NCBI GenBank assembly: GCA_946811185.2
Contig: OX328107.1
Span: 41,840,360 to 41,904,359, forward strand
DNA from: Hippopus hippopus
Lineage: Eukaryota; Mollusca; Bivalvia; Cardiida; Cardiidae
Reading direction: 5' to 3'
DNA: 64,000 bases
This document shows positions 17,110 through 27,409 of this stretch, in pieces; position 1 is the first letter of the stretch; each line of letters begins with the position of its first letter. The notes below the pieces were generated by a model that saw nothing but the letters and a program-made list of their open reading frames with translations, was not told the DNA's origin and did not search any database. A program made the position numbers and the translations under genes.

Positions 17110-17642
17110 TTAAAAATATCATGTTCGTAATAACTTAAAAAATCTTCAGTTCCTAAGATAATATTTAACCAATAATAACCTACCCTATTAAATGTAACAC
17201 TTGTTTTATCATAAAGACCAACCAACATATTTAAGTTAAATGGACCATATTCATATAAATATATACTATAATGGTAATATATAACTGCTTTTGCTTTTTT
17301 TAAAACTCCATAGTATTCATCACTAATAATATGTGGGAAAAATACTTTTCTTTCTAATGGTTTATAAATAGGTTTATTTTCACGAAATTTATTATGGATA
17401 TTATTTTCTAATTTTAGTAATTCATTACGAGTAAACCTATTTAACACTTTTATTTTATTAACTACCTCTTTAGATTTATAGTTTTGGGAATATTCTCGAC
17501 ACATTCTTATGAACTCTCTATCTCTCTCACTTAAGTCATTTCGGGAATATTCAGGTTGTACCGTATCAACTACATCATAAAAAACTTCATTTGTATGTAA
17601 ATTATTATTACCCATACTTATTTCTTTTTTATAGTTTAACAT
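17091..17642 (-). CDS. Unknown accessory protein, N-terminal part of RING gene
   Basis: 183 aa from the ATG at 17642. A second ATG (MGNNNLHTNEVF) is 10 codons in, with TATAAAAAAG 8 bases before it, and may be the real start. The protein is charged and helical in the first half (SERDREFIRMCREYSQNY), then aromatic-rich (YYHYSIYLYEYGPFNLNML). It stops at 17091 exactly where the RING frame becomes readable. Codon use is very AT-rich, as in its right neighbour. I recognise no family. The context suggests a ubiquitin-linked accessory or anti-host function, which is speculative. Confidence 0.6.
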   Translation of the reverse strand: MLNYKKEISMGNNNLHTNEVFYDVVDTVQPEYSRNDLSERDREFIRMCREYSQNYKSKEVVNKIKVLNRFTRNELLKLENNIHNKFRENKPIYKPLERKVFFPHIISDEYYGVLKKAKAVIYYHYSIYLYEYGPFNLNMLVGLYDKTSVTFNRVGYYWLNIILGTEDFLSYYEHDIFNLYYTT

Positions 17643-17832
17643 TAAAAATTCAAAAAAATTTATAAAAAAAATTTCTTATAAAAAGAAATAAATTAAGAAA
17701 TTATTAAATTCTATTAAAAAAGGTATTGAGGTGTTATTATTAGTTAAGGATTTCATTAATTTTTCTATTTTTTTATTAAAATGTTAGATAATTAACATTT
17801 CCTATGTTGCTTTATTGTGATATAGGAAATAT
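17643..17832. promoter_or_regulatory. AT-rich divergent intergenic region
   Basis: About 190 bases, mostly A/T, between two divergently transcribed accessory genes. It contains several A/T runs (TTTATAAAAAAAATTTCTTAT) but no clear direct repeats. It probably holds the start signals of both genes. Inferred from orientation only. Confidence 0.4.
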
Positions 17833-18495
17833 ATGAAATTTTTTTTGATTTCATTCTTACATAATTTTAAAAAATATTGTAAGATGAGTTTGTTAAGTAA
17901 ATTAGATTATAAAATTATATGTAAGTTAGAAGAAACTATGGAAAATAAACATTATATAAGAACTAATTATTTTTCATTTAAAAAATTATATCAAGTAGAA
18001 AGTCTTAATTTGTTAGAATCACAAATACATGACCAATTTGTTATATTAAAGAAATTAATACCATTTAGTTATTATTTACATAGTAAACAAAAGTTGGTTG
18101 AATCTGATTTTACCACAACTATTTTTATGGTTTGGCCAGACCCATATCTTTTTAATAGAAGCCCTTATCGTCACCAAGGCGCTCCTATGTTTACTGTTAT
18201 TGAAATACCATTTTGTAGAAGTGATAATTTCATTGGTGATTATAAAAGTGCTTTGTTGGAAATAATAGATGATAAAGATAGAGAACCGGTTCCAACTAAT
18301 TATGAATTATATCCAATCATAACATTTAGAAATGATATTCACCCTTTTTATGATGATATTAAAGAGCATATAGAGTTATTTAATAAAGAAGGTAAAAGTC
18401 ATGGTTTTATTGATTTCCTTGGTGAATATTGGTATGGATTGGTAAATCTTACAACAATGGGTAGCGTTAATTTAGGTTATAAAAAGAGTATATAA
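17833..18495 (+). CDS. Orphan accessory protein next to right TIR
   Basis: 220 aa from 17833, or 203 aa from the ATG at 17884 (MSLLSKLDYKII). The first 17 residues of the long form may just be translated AT-rich leader. Features: helical N-terminal third, then WPDPYLFNRSPYRHQGAPMF and EIPFCRSDNFIGDYKSALLE, and a C-terminus GEYWYGLVNLTTMGSVNLGY. It has no recognisable motif, signal peptide or zinc site. Neither ATG has the TATAAAA motif. The stop codon (18493-18495) lies in the first bases of the right TIR, mirroring PolB at the other end. Possibly element-specific accessory cargo. Confidence 0.6.
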   Translation: MKFFLISFLHNFKKYCKMSLLSKLDYKIICKLEETMENKHYIRTNYFSFKKLYQVESLNLLESQIHDQFVILKKLIPFSYYLHSKQKLVESDFTTTIFMVWPDPYLFNRSPYRHQGAPMFTVIEIPFCRSDNFIGDYKSALLEIIDDKDREPVPTNYELYPIITFRNDIHPFYDDIKEHIELFNKEGKSHGFIDFLGEYWYGLVNLTTMGSVNLGYKKSI

Positions 18496-18926
18496 TTTTG
18501 AATTACCCTCACAAACCACGTATCTAAGTATGTTATGCACAAACATATAATATATATATCAAGTGACTAAATATATATTGTATGTCGATTATATCAATTA
18601 AAGTGGGGCAATATGTTGGTTAAGTGGTATGTTGGTATGTTGGTTAATTAGTATATGAGTATGTTGGTATGTTGGTTAGTTGGTTAAGTGATTAGCTGGT
18701 TAGTCAGTCACCCATTCACCCATTCACCCGGTCAATCAGTTACTCAGTCAATCAGTCACCCGGTCAATCAGTCACTCAGTCAATCAGTTACTCAGTCACA
18801 CGGTCAATCAGTCACATCAAAAATAAAAAAATTAAGAAATCAAAAAATAAAAAAGAGTTACCCTTTCTGAAACATTTTACAGAAATTTAGCGAAAATGTT
18901 TCAGGGTGGGTAAAATACATACTACT
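18489..18926. repeat. Polinton right terminal inverted repeat (438 bp)
   Basis: It mirrors 2188-2617 with an 8-bp insertion near 18650-18660 and about four substitutions. It contains the same GTCAATCAGTCACTCA-type tandem repeats (18700-18815). It ends CATACATACTACT and is directly followed by ATTTTT. The repeat-derived 60-codon ORF here is identical to the one in the left TIR and is not a gene. Confidence 0.95.
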
Positions 18927-18932
18927 ATTTTT
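18927..18932. repeat. Target-site duplication, right (ATTTTT)
   Basis: Identical to 2182-2187. It runs on into a poly-T stretch (to about 18938), so the exact boundary is supported by the match of both TIR ends, not by the hexamer alone. Confidence 0.9.
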
Positions 18933-19685
18933 TTTTTTGCTTTTTTGATATTCAATATGGTGTCACAGAAAAAGGTGGCTTCATTAGATTTCCAATCTCT
19001 CTTTAACTCAAAATCCTTGACGAAAATTTATGAAACTTCATACGTGTGTTCCTTATGATAGTCTGCCAATATCATTATTTTACCTTTTTTCATTAAATGT
19101 CATGTCATGGAAAAAGGGGGCTTGACGTATATTTTCATTATGGACCAATATTTCTTTCACTACAGGACAAAATGTAATTAAACTTCATCTTTATTAAACC
19201 ACAGACAATAGTTATTTGATTTTATTTCATGAAATACCATGTCATCAAAAAAGGGGGCTAAATGTATTGTTTCATTATGGACCAATAACAGTTAGTTCGC
19301 CCATTCGTCCGCCTGGACAGATATCTTCTAAAGTCCTTGACGAACATTTATGAAACTTCATGCATGTCTTCCTTAGGATAGTCCGTTGATACAATTTTCT
19401 TTTATATATAATGACGTGTCATGGAAAAAGGGGGCTTGATGTATATTTTCATCATTTGTTTTCATCTAATGAAATGCCATATTATGGTAAAAGGGGACTT
19501 AATGTATAATCTCATTATGGACCGCTTATATATTTTTCATTTAATGAAATGCTGTGCCCTGGAAAAAGGGGGCTTAATGTGTAATTTTATCATGGACCAT
19601 TAACAAAAAGGCCACATGTTCATGCAATATACAATACCTCTGTGTTTGTATCAAAAAAGGTCTTTTTCGGCGGGGGATATCATTT
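18933..19685. repeat. Host repeat interrupted by the Polinton, right part
   Basis: It continues the left-flank blocks: 'cttgacgaaaatttatgaaacttcat', 'cctta.gatagtc', 'atgtcatggaaaaagggggctt' and 'catgaaataccatgtcat' recur about every few hundred bases. It closes at CGGCGGGGGATATC (about 19669-19682), the counterpart of the left GCCGAAGGCGG end. Short reading frames here are repeat-encoded. Confidence 0.75.
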
Positions 19686-19989
19686 CAACGAAATTGCTTG
19701 TTCTTGTTGATCTTCTAGATCTAGCTTACGCTTAAAATCATCTTTATTTTTTCCTGCCGCTCAATGTATGATTTGAACCAGGAAATCTATGGTTAAATGA
19801 TACAAGCCATTTCTAGTGCATACTATGAAATGTACTACTTTGACAATTTAGCTTACAAGTATGTTTATCAGTCTGATAAAAGTTCTGTTCTCTTCTGATC
19901 TGTCATAGGTAAGACTCAAGTTAGTGTACATCAATGATCACATGCACGTGCTGTGCAGAGTGATATTGGTCAAAGTCGTTCGCATCTAT

Positions 19990-20245
19990 GTATAAACGTG
20001 GAACGTTTCGGAGAAAAAAATATACAAGGAAGTATCAATACTTTTCCAGGCGAGATAATTTTAGACTCTTCCATATCTAAAGCATTTGCAGACGACATAT
20101 TGAATTTGGCTCAAATGATGGAAGTTGTCTTTGAAAGGGTAGAAAACATTGTGGGAAAATAAGAAAATACTGTTTACCAGCACTTTCTTCTTTTCCCACA
20201 AGGTTTTAAAAGGCTTTCTTTGTAAGGGTCGTTGAAAGCCGAGAC
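19990..20245. repeat. Family A MITE, diverged
   Basis: It has the body 'ttttagactcttccatatctaaagcatttgcagacgac', 'aatggaagttgtctttgaaagggtagaaaacattgtggg', then a diverged core hairpin (AAGAAAATACTG / CAGCACTTTCTTCTT) at about 20160-20195. 19686-19990 shows no definable feature. Confidence 0.75.
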
Positions 20246-20419
20246 TGCGGTAAAGCTTTAATCACGATAACACATAAAACGGAAAAGGAGTGCACATATA
20301 TATACCTGCCGGTAAAAAATGAGAAACTGATCGCTGACCTCAAAATTTGTACACTCCGACATTTTCCTCCATGCGGACAATTGCAGACACACTTAATCAT
20401 GATTGGAAATAAAACACCA

Positions 20420-20700
20420 TGGAAAATTGTCTGTCTGTCTGCCTGTCTGTCTGTCTGTTTCTCTGTCTCTCAGTCTTTCTGTGTCCGTCTGTCTGTCCAT
20501 CCGTCCGTCTGTCCGTCCGTCTGTCTGTCTCTGTCTTTTCGTCCATCCGTCCGCTCACCCGCCGCGTCTCTCTCTCTTTCTCTCTCTCTCCCATTCTTTC
20601 TCTGTCTATCTGTTTTTCTCTGTCCCTTTCTACCTTTCCGTCTTTCCGTCCCATTCTTTCTTTGTCTCTCTGTCTAGTCTCTGTCTCTATCTCTCTCTGT
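20420..20700. repeat. Pyrimidine-rich simple repeat (CTGT/CCGT/CTCT)
   Basis: A long strand-asymmetric low-complexity tract of (CTGT)n, (CCGT)n and (CTCT)n. It produces three overlapping ORFs on the plus strand and one on the minus strand, none of which is a gene. Confidence 0.9.
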
Positions 20701-20814
20701 GGCCCGCGCTAAGTTTCATCTGTCACGTACCAACCCCTCTAATAAATCCAAATATTCAAATCTTTACTACTCAATAGACAAAAACATTAGCACTCATTAC
20801 AGAACACGTGAATT

Positions 20815-21047
20815 AGAGAACCCTTTACCAAACAATCCCGAGCTTTTATGATCTTGGATGAAGACCTCTTGAAAACCTCGTGGGAAAAGGAGAAAACGCT
20901 GGTTACCAGCGTTTTCTCCTTTTCCCACAATGTTTCCGGTTCATTCACCAACAAATCCCATCATTTGAGCCACATTAGATTTGTCGTCTGAAAATGCGTT
21001 TAATTTGGGAAAGTCTATAATTTTGTCGTGAGGTAAAAAACTAATCG
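20815..21047. repeat. Family A MITE
   Basis: It starts near AACCCTTTACCAAACAATCCCG and ends TTTTGTCGTGAGGTAAA. The core hairpin GGAGAAAACGCTGG / CCAGCGTTTTCTCC at about 20887-20925 carries compensatory changes in both arms (A-T to G-C), keeping the stem paired. Confidence 0.85.
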
Positions 21048-21235
21048 TAGACAAGGAAGTATCCTACTTTAAACTGGAGTAAGCGAATGAAAATAAATAT
21101 TACAATAATACATAATATACGTGCATAATGATCCTCGGCACAGTTTTGAAGACAATGAAAAATATTTTGAGTGCCACAATGGAAAATAACAACAGTAACC
21201 CTTTATTTTTTTCTTCTTCTCCTTCTTCTTCTTTT

Positions 21236-21500
21236 AGATATGAGTTGCGTTCTGGCAAAAGGGGATTCAGTGCATCTTCGTAATGAATTATACCAAGTGT
21301 GTTATTCTATCATTATGGTTCCATAAAATCTATTTTGTATAACAACCGACTGAATCATGAAGTAGAATGATCTTTTAACATGCAGAAAATTGACCAATAA
21401 CAAAAGATATCGACCAAGGTCAGCGTACACGAACTGCACAGGCTGACCATAGTCGGTAATTTTCGCAGATGCATTAAACCACCTTTTCATAGAGCATTTG
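21236..21500. repeat. Family B foldback MITE, diverged
   Basis: The ends read 'ttctggcaaaaggggattcagtgcat' and 'gcagatgcattaaaccaccttttcatagagca'. The internal hairpin AGGTCAGCGTACACG / CACAGGCTGACC is partly decayed. 21501-22030 holds AT-rich sequence with no clear feature. Confidence 0.8.
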
Positions 21501-22029
21501 GTCCATAAGAATTAACAAAACAATAGTTCTTTTAAAAAAATATCACAATGTAAAAATATATCAATTTACTTGTCACATTTTAAGACACAATAGAACTGCA
21601 ATTCACAAAAGGAAATAAAAAAAAAGACTTTGAACATTGATCTAAGTCGTTTATCACAAATGTGATGCATATTCTGCGTATCCGGGACCTTTATTCTAAA
21701 TTCAGAAAATCTAGATCTTTGTCAAAGTTACCCACGATTTTTCCTCATGCCGAAATGTATTTTTCCTTCGGGTCCTTGAAACTTTACATTGTTATGTAAA
21801 GGGTTAATACAAAAATAAAATAGAAAACAAAATTTTGGAAAATTAGAGTTTTGACAAAAACCTGATTATCTCCCTTTAAAGGCACACACAGGCCTAACCG
21901 AATCATATAAAAATGTCTGTTTCCGGTAATTTATCAATTCATACGTATTTTTATCTTCATTCAATTGGTTAATGTCACTGACTTTAGTCTGCACTGCTTG
22001 CCATTTCTAACTTTTAAAGAAAACGAGCG

Positions 22030-22850
22030 TTTAGTTTTGCGGATTAAATCTTGTATGTCGAAAATTGAGCCATGTCGAACTTGTCTGAAAAAGCTTTCAA
22101 TTCGGACCAATCTGGAATTTTGTCGTTTGGTGATAAGTTAATGGGACTCCTTCTGACTATTACGACTAGCAGAGAGTCAGTTGTTTTCCTCCCTGCATTC
22201 TGATTTTGATATGCATAAAAATGCCTTTCACCATCTAACTCGTTACCAGTCGACATAATTTTAGACTGGTCCAAATTGAAAGCAGTTGCAGACGACAAAC
22301 TAAATGTTGCATAAATTAGAAATATTTTCTTTGTAAGGGTAGAAAAACATTTCGGAAAGGTGGGAAATGGTGCTTAACAGGACTTTCTCCTTTTTCTACA
22401 ATGTTTTCAATAGTCCTTTTCTCTTGGGTCGTTGAAATTCAGGATTGTGTGGTAAAGGGTTAAAAAACGATCCCGTGTTTTTACGATATGGGGAAAACCA
22501 TTTTTAAAACATTGCGGCACTTTAAAGATTGATCCCATCATTTAAGGCAACATTGATCATGTCATCTGCAAATGTGTTCAATATAGAGAGGCCGCATGTC
22601 GCATGTCAGAGATATAACCCTTTTCACTCCCAATTTTTAACGACCCAAAAGAAGAAGAAGACTTTTAGAAAACATTGTGGGAACAGAAGAAAATGCTGGT
22701 TATCAGCATTTTCTCCTGTTCCCACAATATTTTGTAAACTTTCTAGTATATATTACAATTTTTAAGTCACATTTATTTTGTCCTCTGCAAGTGCTTTCAA
22801 TTTAGACAAGTGTAAAATTTTGTCATTTGCTAAAAATTATTTAGTTCTTT
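22030..22850. repeat. Three family A elements in series
   Basis: A diverged piece at 22035-22140, an element at 22235-22463 (ending GGTAAAGGGTTAA), and one at 22610-22845 with core hairpin AAGAAAATGCTGGTTATCAGCA at 22690-22712. Terminal halves 'gcagacgacaaa' and 'ggtcgtt.aaa' are present in each. 22851-23240 contains nothing definable. Confidence 0.8.
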
Positions 22851-23244
22851 GTATGTATAAATCTAAATTCTACCAATCAAGACTGGCCAGACAGTACAGA
22901 CAAACTACGTATTAAGGAAGTTTTAGACGATCTTTTTGTTTTCATAATTGTACAAAATAGACTTTGACCTTTTTTTTTTTGGCGTAGCACTGATTCTAGG
23001 CTCGGTTTATAAATTTGCACTTGTCAAAACTCTGCCGATTCCGTTATTACATCTAACTGACCAACGAATAAACCGAGATTTGCCGAATGATAGATTTGCA
23101 CATAAAAAATATTATCTAATTCAAAGCAAATTCATACCATCGTATCAACACCTATAGATCTATATCCGTTTGTTCAAATCTTTTAATCATTTTCTGTGTC
23201 ATTTAAAACCTCTCAAAAAAAAAAAAATCAAAATTGGCTAAAAA

Positions 23245-23830
23245 GACATGAAAGGTCTTCCAAAGGGTAGAATACATTGTTGGAAAAGGATAAAACGCTG
23301 GTTGCCAGCATTCTCTCTCTTTTTTTTAACAATGTTTTCTAAAGTCTCCTTCCTTAGCGGTCGTGAGAACACAGAAAAAGGTTAAAAAAAAAAGCTATTT
23401 TCTGGCATGGGATTGATGGTGGTCATTGCAGCAAGATTCATTCCTCTCTCACCGCTGATCATTGTTTCTCTGACGGTTATGTGGAAACTTGCGGCAAGCA
23501 GTGGCTTGGGAAGAATATTGTTGAAATCCTTGTAAAAGAAACTCCCGAAAAGCATGGATAGATACATTTGTCGCCGTGATACAAGTGAAATAATTTTGAA
23601 AGTGGCTTTAAACACCAAACACCAACTCTGTCTAGAAAACTTTGCTATTATAGAAAAAAGTTCTCTTTTTAAGTCTCTATCAGAAAGTCAAAATCTTTTG
23701 CAGTCCTACTCTGCGAAAGAAAACAGTATGGTATTTTCTCCTCTTGCCACAATGTTTTCGCTAGTATTCATGTATTATGTTTTACATGTAACATTCATTA
23801 TCCACGATTTACATTAATAGATAGATAGTT
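23245..23830. repeat. Family A fragments and a SINE-core-like segment
   Basis: A decayed family A hairpin lies at 23275-23335. A segment at 23400-23545 ('attgcagcaagattcattcctctctc ... cagtggcttgggaagaatattg') recurs at 53940-54060 and 56195-56285 and looks like the central region of a tRNA-derived SINE. A further partial family A piece lies around 23735-23760. Confidence 0.6.
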
Positions 23831-23834
23831 TGTT

Positions 23835-24500
23835 TCACTGTGTATAGATTAAACCCTCTCACAAACAATCCCAAATGTTATGACCCTGAGGAGAAAAGTT
23901 TCTGGAAACATTGTGAGAAAAGGAGAAAGGTTAATTAATTATTTAAGAAATACTAGTATTTCGTTTCATGTCTGGAAATTCTTTTGATTTGGAAAGGGTT
24001 TAAACCTTGCCGTTTACAGTAAAACACCATGCGACGCCTCGACCATGATTAATACCCCACCTCCTTAAAAAAATTCCCAAAACCAACGCCAACCAATGAC
24101 GAATTGACTTCAATCTACATTATTCCCGTTTGAATTTGTACTTAAAAAACTAAAAGCCTGATTGTTCAAGCACCACTATCAAGTAAAGGGGAATTTTATA
24201 TTAACTCTTTACGACACACTTCCCAGTTTTAAACGACCTTAAAGTGGAAGGCTTCTGAAAACATTGCAGGAACAGGAGAAAATGCTGGTTTCCATCATTT
24301 TCTCCTGTTCCCGCAATGTTTTCTATCCCTTCAGGGATAAAATTCTTTATAAAAGCATAAAGCTTTCGAAAACAGTGCAGGAAAAGGAGAAAACGTTTAG
24401 CACAAGGAGTATAAGTAAAACATTATGACAGTATGGAGAAATTACATGTGAAAAGCAATTTCTCCTTTTGCCACAATATTACATGGATTCAAAAGCGTTT
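23835..24500. repeat. Family A fragments
   Basis: Partial copies at 23855-23930, 24203-24345 (hairpin GGAACAGGAGAAAATGCTGG / CCATCATTTTCTCCTGTTCC) and 24345-24480. A T19-type run follows at 24497-24516. Confidence 0.7.
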
Positions 24501-24659
24501 TTTTTTTTTTTTTTTGAGACTAAAAAAAGGGTCATCTGCGTGAGGCTATAATATGTTACGTACTGACCAGGAAGTCACTTCTAAATTACGACAGTTTGAA
24601 AAATCTTTTCAAAGTCATAAAACACGGGTCGACAGAAATGGGTACACACGTGATCCGAA

Positions 24660-24850
24660 TCAAAAGGGGTAGGTTTGATTGATTGAATGGTATTTTACGC
24701 CTCTTTCAACATTATTTCAGTCCAATGAATTTCACGGCGACAGTTCACATATTCACGTATGTCCAGAGTTTCATCCATGGACACTCCAAGGAAAAATCCA
24801 GCCGTCCGAGTAAGGATCGAGCCCGAGACCTCCAAGGTCTATAAATTTGA
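24660..24850 (-). repeat. Degraded SINE-like segment
   Basis: Contains 'ttcacggcgacagttcac' and, on the minus strand, GGCTCGATCCTTACTCGG, a B-box-like tRNA-derived signature. The same order is seen more clearly at 26040-26345. Decayed, no coding. Confidence 0.5.
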
Positions 24851-25345
24851 AAGTAACACAACTTCTGATTGGCAAAACCATTTCGTTTAGCGAATTTAAA
24901 GCCATGTAACTTTCAAGTTTAGAAACTTTTGGAGAATACAATTTAGAATCTTAAAAATGGTTGGTGAATAAAGACCCAGGTTTCACTCCTACACTGTATC
25001 ACTAAGCCACGCAGAAAGCCGGGTTGGGTTGAACATATCTGAATACAGCATAGACGGGTCTTGGCAAAGGCAAATAAAAAGGAGCTGTACAGGAATGAAC
25101 AGCTTGGAACAGAGTAGAAGAGAAACTGAACAGCAACGCAAATATTACTTGAACAGTGCACTAAATGAGCATAATAGAGCTTGCCAAATGCACAGTGTTT
25201 GTTTTCATCACAAACCATCCTTGATTTAATTCCAAGTCTTATTCTAAATTTAGAAAGTAACATAACTCATGATTGGCTATGCCATTCAGTTTGGCTTATC
25301 ATAAGTTGTGTTGCTTTCGAATTTAAAAAATATCAGATACAAAGA
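24845..25345. repeat. Family F palindromic repeats (two copies)
   Basis: Copies of 'ttgaaagtaacacaacttctgattggc' and its complement 'gattggctatgccattcagtttggcttatcataagttgtgttactttc' at 24848-24925 and 25245-25325. Further copies lie at 31955-32045 and 32830-32900. Each is a short inverted repeat around GATTGGC. The ORFs here are repeat-derived. Confidence 0.7.
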
Positions 25346-25585
25346 CTATGGATGTTTTTAATAATGGTTGGTGAATACGGGCCCAGAGCTGTGAAAAAAT
25401 GAACAGCTTGACAAAGAGCAGGAACTAACTGAACAGCAACACAATAACAGAGCATATCAGATTTGAAGAAAGCAATTCAGAATGAAATCGGACAGAAGTA
25501 AGCTGAAATGAACAAAAAATCAGAGCAACTAAAAGCTATAATTAGAACTACTTATTTTACAACATTATGACACAAGTTCTTTATC

Positions 25586-25811
25586 TTAACTCTTTACCAG
25601 ATGAGGTAATTTTAGTCTGCTGAAATTGAAAGAATTTGCAGACGACAAATTTAGAATGGCTAAAAAGGTGGTAATTTTATCTGTAAGGGAAGAAAACACT
25701 GTAGAAAATGGAGAAAATGCTCATTGAGCATTTTCTCCTTTTTCCACAGTGTTTTCAAACGCCTTCAACCTCAGAGCCGTAAAAACCAGGGCTTATCTCG
25801 GAAAGGGTTAA
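25586..25811. repeat. Family A MITE with TTAA at both ends
   Basis: TTAA at 25586-25589 followed by CTCTTTACCAGATGA, and GGAAAGGG-TTAA ending at 25811. The core hairpin GGAGAAAATGCTC / GAGCATTTTCTCC is perfect around 25711-25740. It has the complete architecture of a TTAA-targeting (piggyBac-like) non-autonomous element. Confidence 0.85.
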
Positions 25812-26039
25812 ATCAGTAATCGTTTATGGTGATTGCTTCCTAGAAACCGTAACCACTGCACGCCACCTTCATGTCGGTTCCGAAGTTCCAAAGTTTGACT
25901 CTGCTTAGCTCATTACGAGATTCGAACCCATGACAGGTTGGCACCCTTGATTTTGCAGACGACATAGATCAAGATCAGACTGCATAGAATGTAAAGCCTT
26001 TAAGATAAGAATCTTTCTGTGTTTCGGTGGATTGTATTT

Positions 26040-26345
26040 TCGATTTTCAGTTATACGAGTATATCAGGCACTGAAAGAATTGTTTGTTTGTGTTCGATTT
26101 TAATGCCGTTTGGACAGTCTAGGTCATATCACGGCGACCAGTGTACCTACGCATACGTTTCCTGGCTGTCTCACACAGGTTCTGACACAAACTTTCTTTC
26201 CAAATCACTGACTATTTCCTCACATAAATCAGAGGTGAGGGGCGAAAAATCCACGAGAAGAATGTTTGCAGCGACGGGGTATTGAACCCGCAACCACCAG
26301 GTCATGAGTCAGATACGCTGACCACTGAGCTACCCGGTCAGGCCT
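26040..26345 (-). repeat. tRNA-derived SINE
   Basis: On the minus strand, GACCGGGTAGCTCAGTGGTC (A-box region) and GGTGGTTGCGGGTTCAATAC (B-box region) form a tRNA-like head at 26270-26340. A body follows leading to 'gaccagtgtacctacgcatacg'-type sequence shared with 48290-48330. This is a retroposon. The head resembles a tRNA but lacks a clean cloverleaf in its acceptor end. Confidence 0.7.
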
Positions 26346-26572
26346 GAAACAGTCCCGAGGTTTGACGACCCTAAAAATAAGAAGAAGGCTTTCGAAAACA
26401 TTGTGGGAAAAGGAGAAAATGCTGGTTCCAGCATTTTCTCCTTTTTCTACCCTGTTTTCTTCCCACTCAAGAACAAACACTGTGATTTGCGCCATATTTG
26501 ATATTTCGTCTGCAAATGCTTTGGATTTGGACTAGTTTAAAATTTTGTCCTCTGGTTATGAGTTTAGTATGT
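26346..26572. repeat. Family A MITE
   Basis: AACAGTCCCGAGGTTTGACGAC at the left end and AAATTTTGTCCTCTGG at the right. Core hairpin GGAGAAAATGCTGG / CCAGCATTTTCTCC at 26413-26442 with almost no loop. Confidence 0.85.
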
Positions 26573-26654
26573 ATTTGCCTTGTCCTTATTCTTTTTTCCC
26601 CTTTGTGTCAATTTTAGTAAGTTTTAGTATGAAAAATATGACCATAAAAATTAG

Positions 26655-27192
26655 CAATACTCTGTAAAAAGGGGACTTGATGCATCTGCAAAAAAGTATC
26701 GAGCCATGTCAGCCTGCGCAGTCCGTGCAGGCTGACATGGATCGAAACTTTTTGATTTCTGTAAAGTTTATGCATTTCAAAGGACCATTCTACCACTGGA
26801 TGCAGCCGGTTGTTAGACAAAAGCGGATTTTGCAGATCACATAATTATGTGATGACTTGCTTGGTATAATGCATCACGGAAATGCATTAAACCCCCTTTT
26901 TCCAGAGTATGGCTCATATATATATATATGAGCCATGCTCTGACAAAAGGGAGCTTAATGCATTTCCGTGATACATGATACCAGCCAAAGACATCACATT
27001 CATGTGGATCCATAAGATCCACTTTTTTAGATAACCGACTTAATAATGAGGTAGATTGGTCCTCTGACAAACAGAAAATTGACCACTAGCGAAAAGTTTC
27101 GGCCCAGGTCAGCCTGCACGGACTGCGCAGGCTGACCTGGGTCGATACTTTTCGCAGATGCATTAAACCCCCTTTTCACAGAGCATGGCTCA
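26655..27192. repeat. Two family B MITEs back to back
   Basis: Copies at 26655-26913 and 26925-27192 are separated by a short (AT)n. They lie in opposite orientation (ends 'agagtatggctc' and 'gagccatgctctgac' face each other). Each has the TCAGCCTGCGCAGTCC-type hairpin (26712-26745 and 27107-27140). Confidence 0.9.
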
Positions 27193-27409
27193 TATGTACC
27201 AGCTCCATTGACAAATACAGATACTAAATGTTTCGGCTGATCTTTTGCCAACATTCCGTATATGTTTGTATAATTTAATAATAACGTTACATTCATGTAT
27301 AATACCCTAACATGTGTAATTCAAACTTTTTTTGTAGGTCTATTTGCTTCCAGTTCATGATATTTCTACAAAACTATCTCTAGAACCGTATTTTGTAGCT
27401 CTAACAGTA

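Larger units (their letters stand above)
2188..18926. mobile_element. Polinton/Maverick (adintovirus-like) element, complete
   Basis: This is a 16,739-bp element bounded by long TIRs starting 5'-AGTAGTATG and ending CATACTACT-3', with 6-bp flanking duplications. It encodes the diagnostic Polinton set: protein-primed PolB, retroviral-type integrase, FtsK/HerA ATPase, adenain-like protease, major capsid protein and penton-like minor capsid protein, plus accessory genes. Capsid genes and ATPase lie in one leftward block with PolB at the left edge. A rightward block holds Zn-ribbon/PLA2/integrase, protease and a fibre-like gene. A small divergent accessory pair is next to the right TIR. The TIRs are nearly identical, suggesting recent insertion, yet at least two genes carry frameshifts. 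Confidence 0.97.

Noticed and set aside
20381..20777. Overlapping Cys/Ser/Leu-rich ORFs on both strands
   Set aside because: Translations of pyrimidine-rich simple repeats in several frames.
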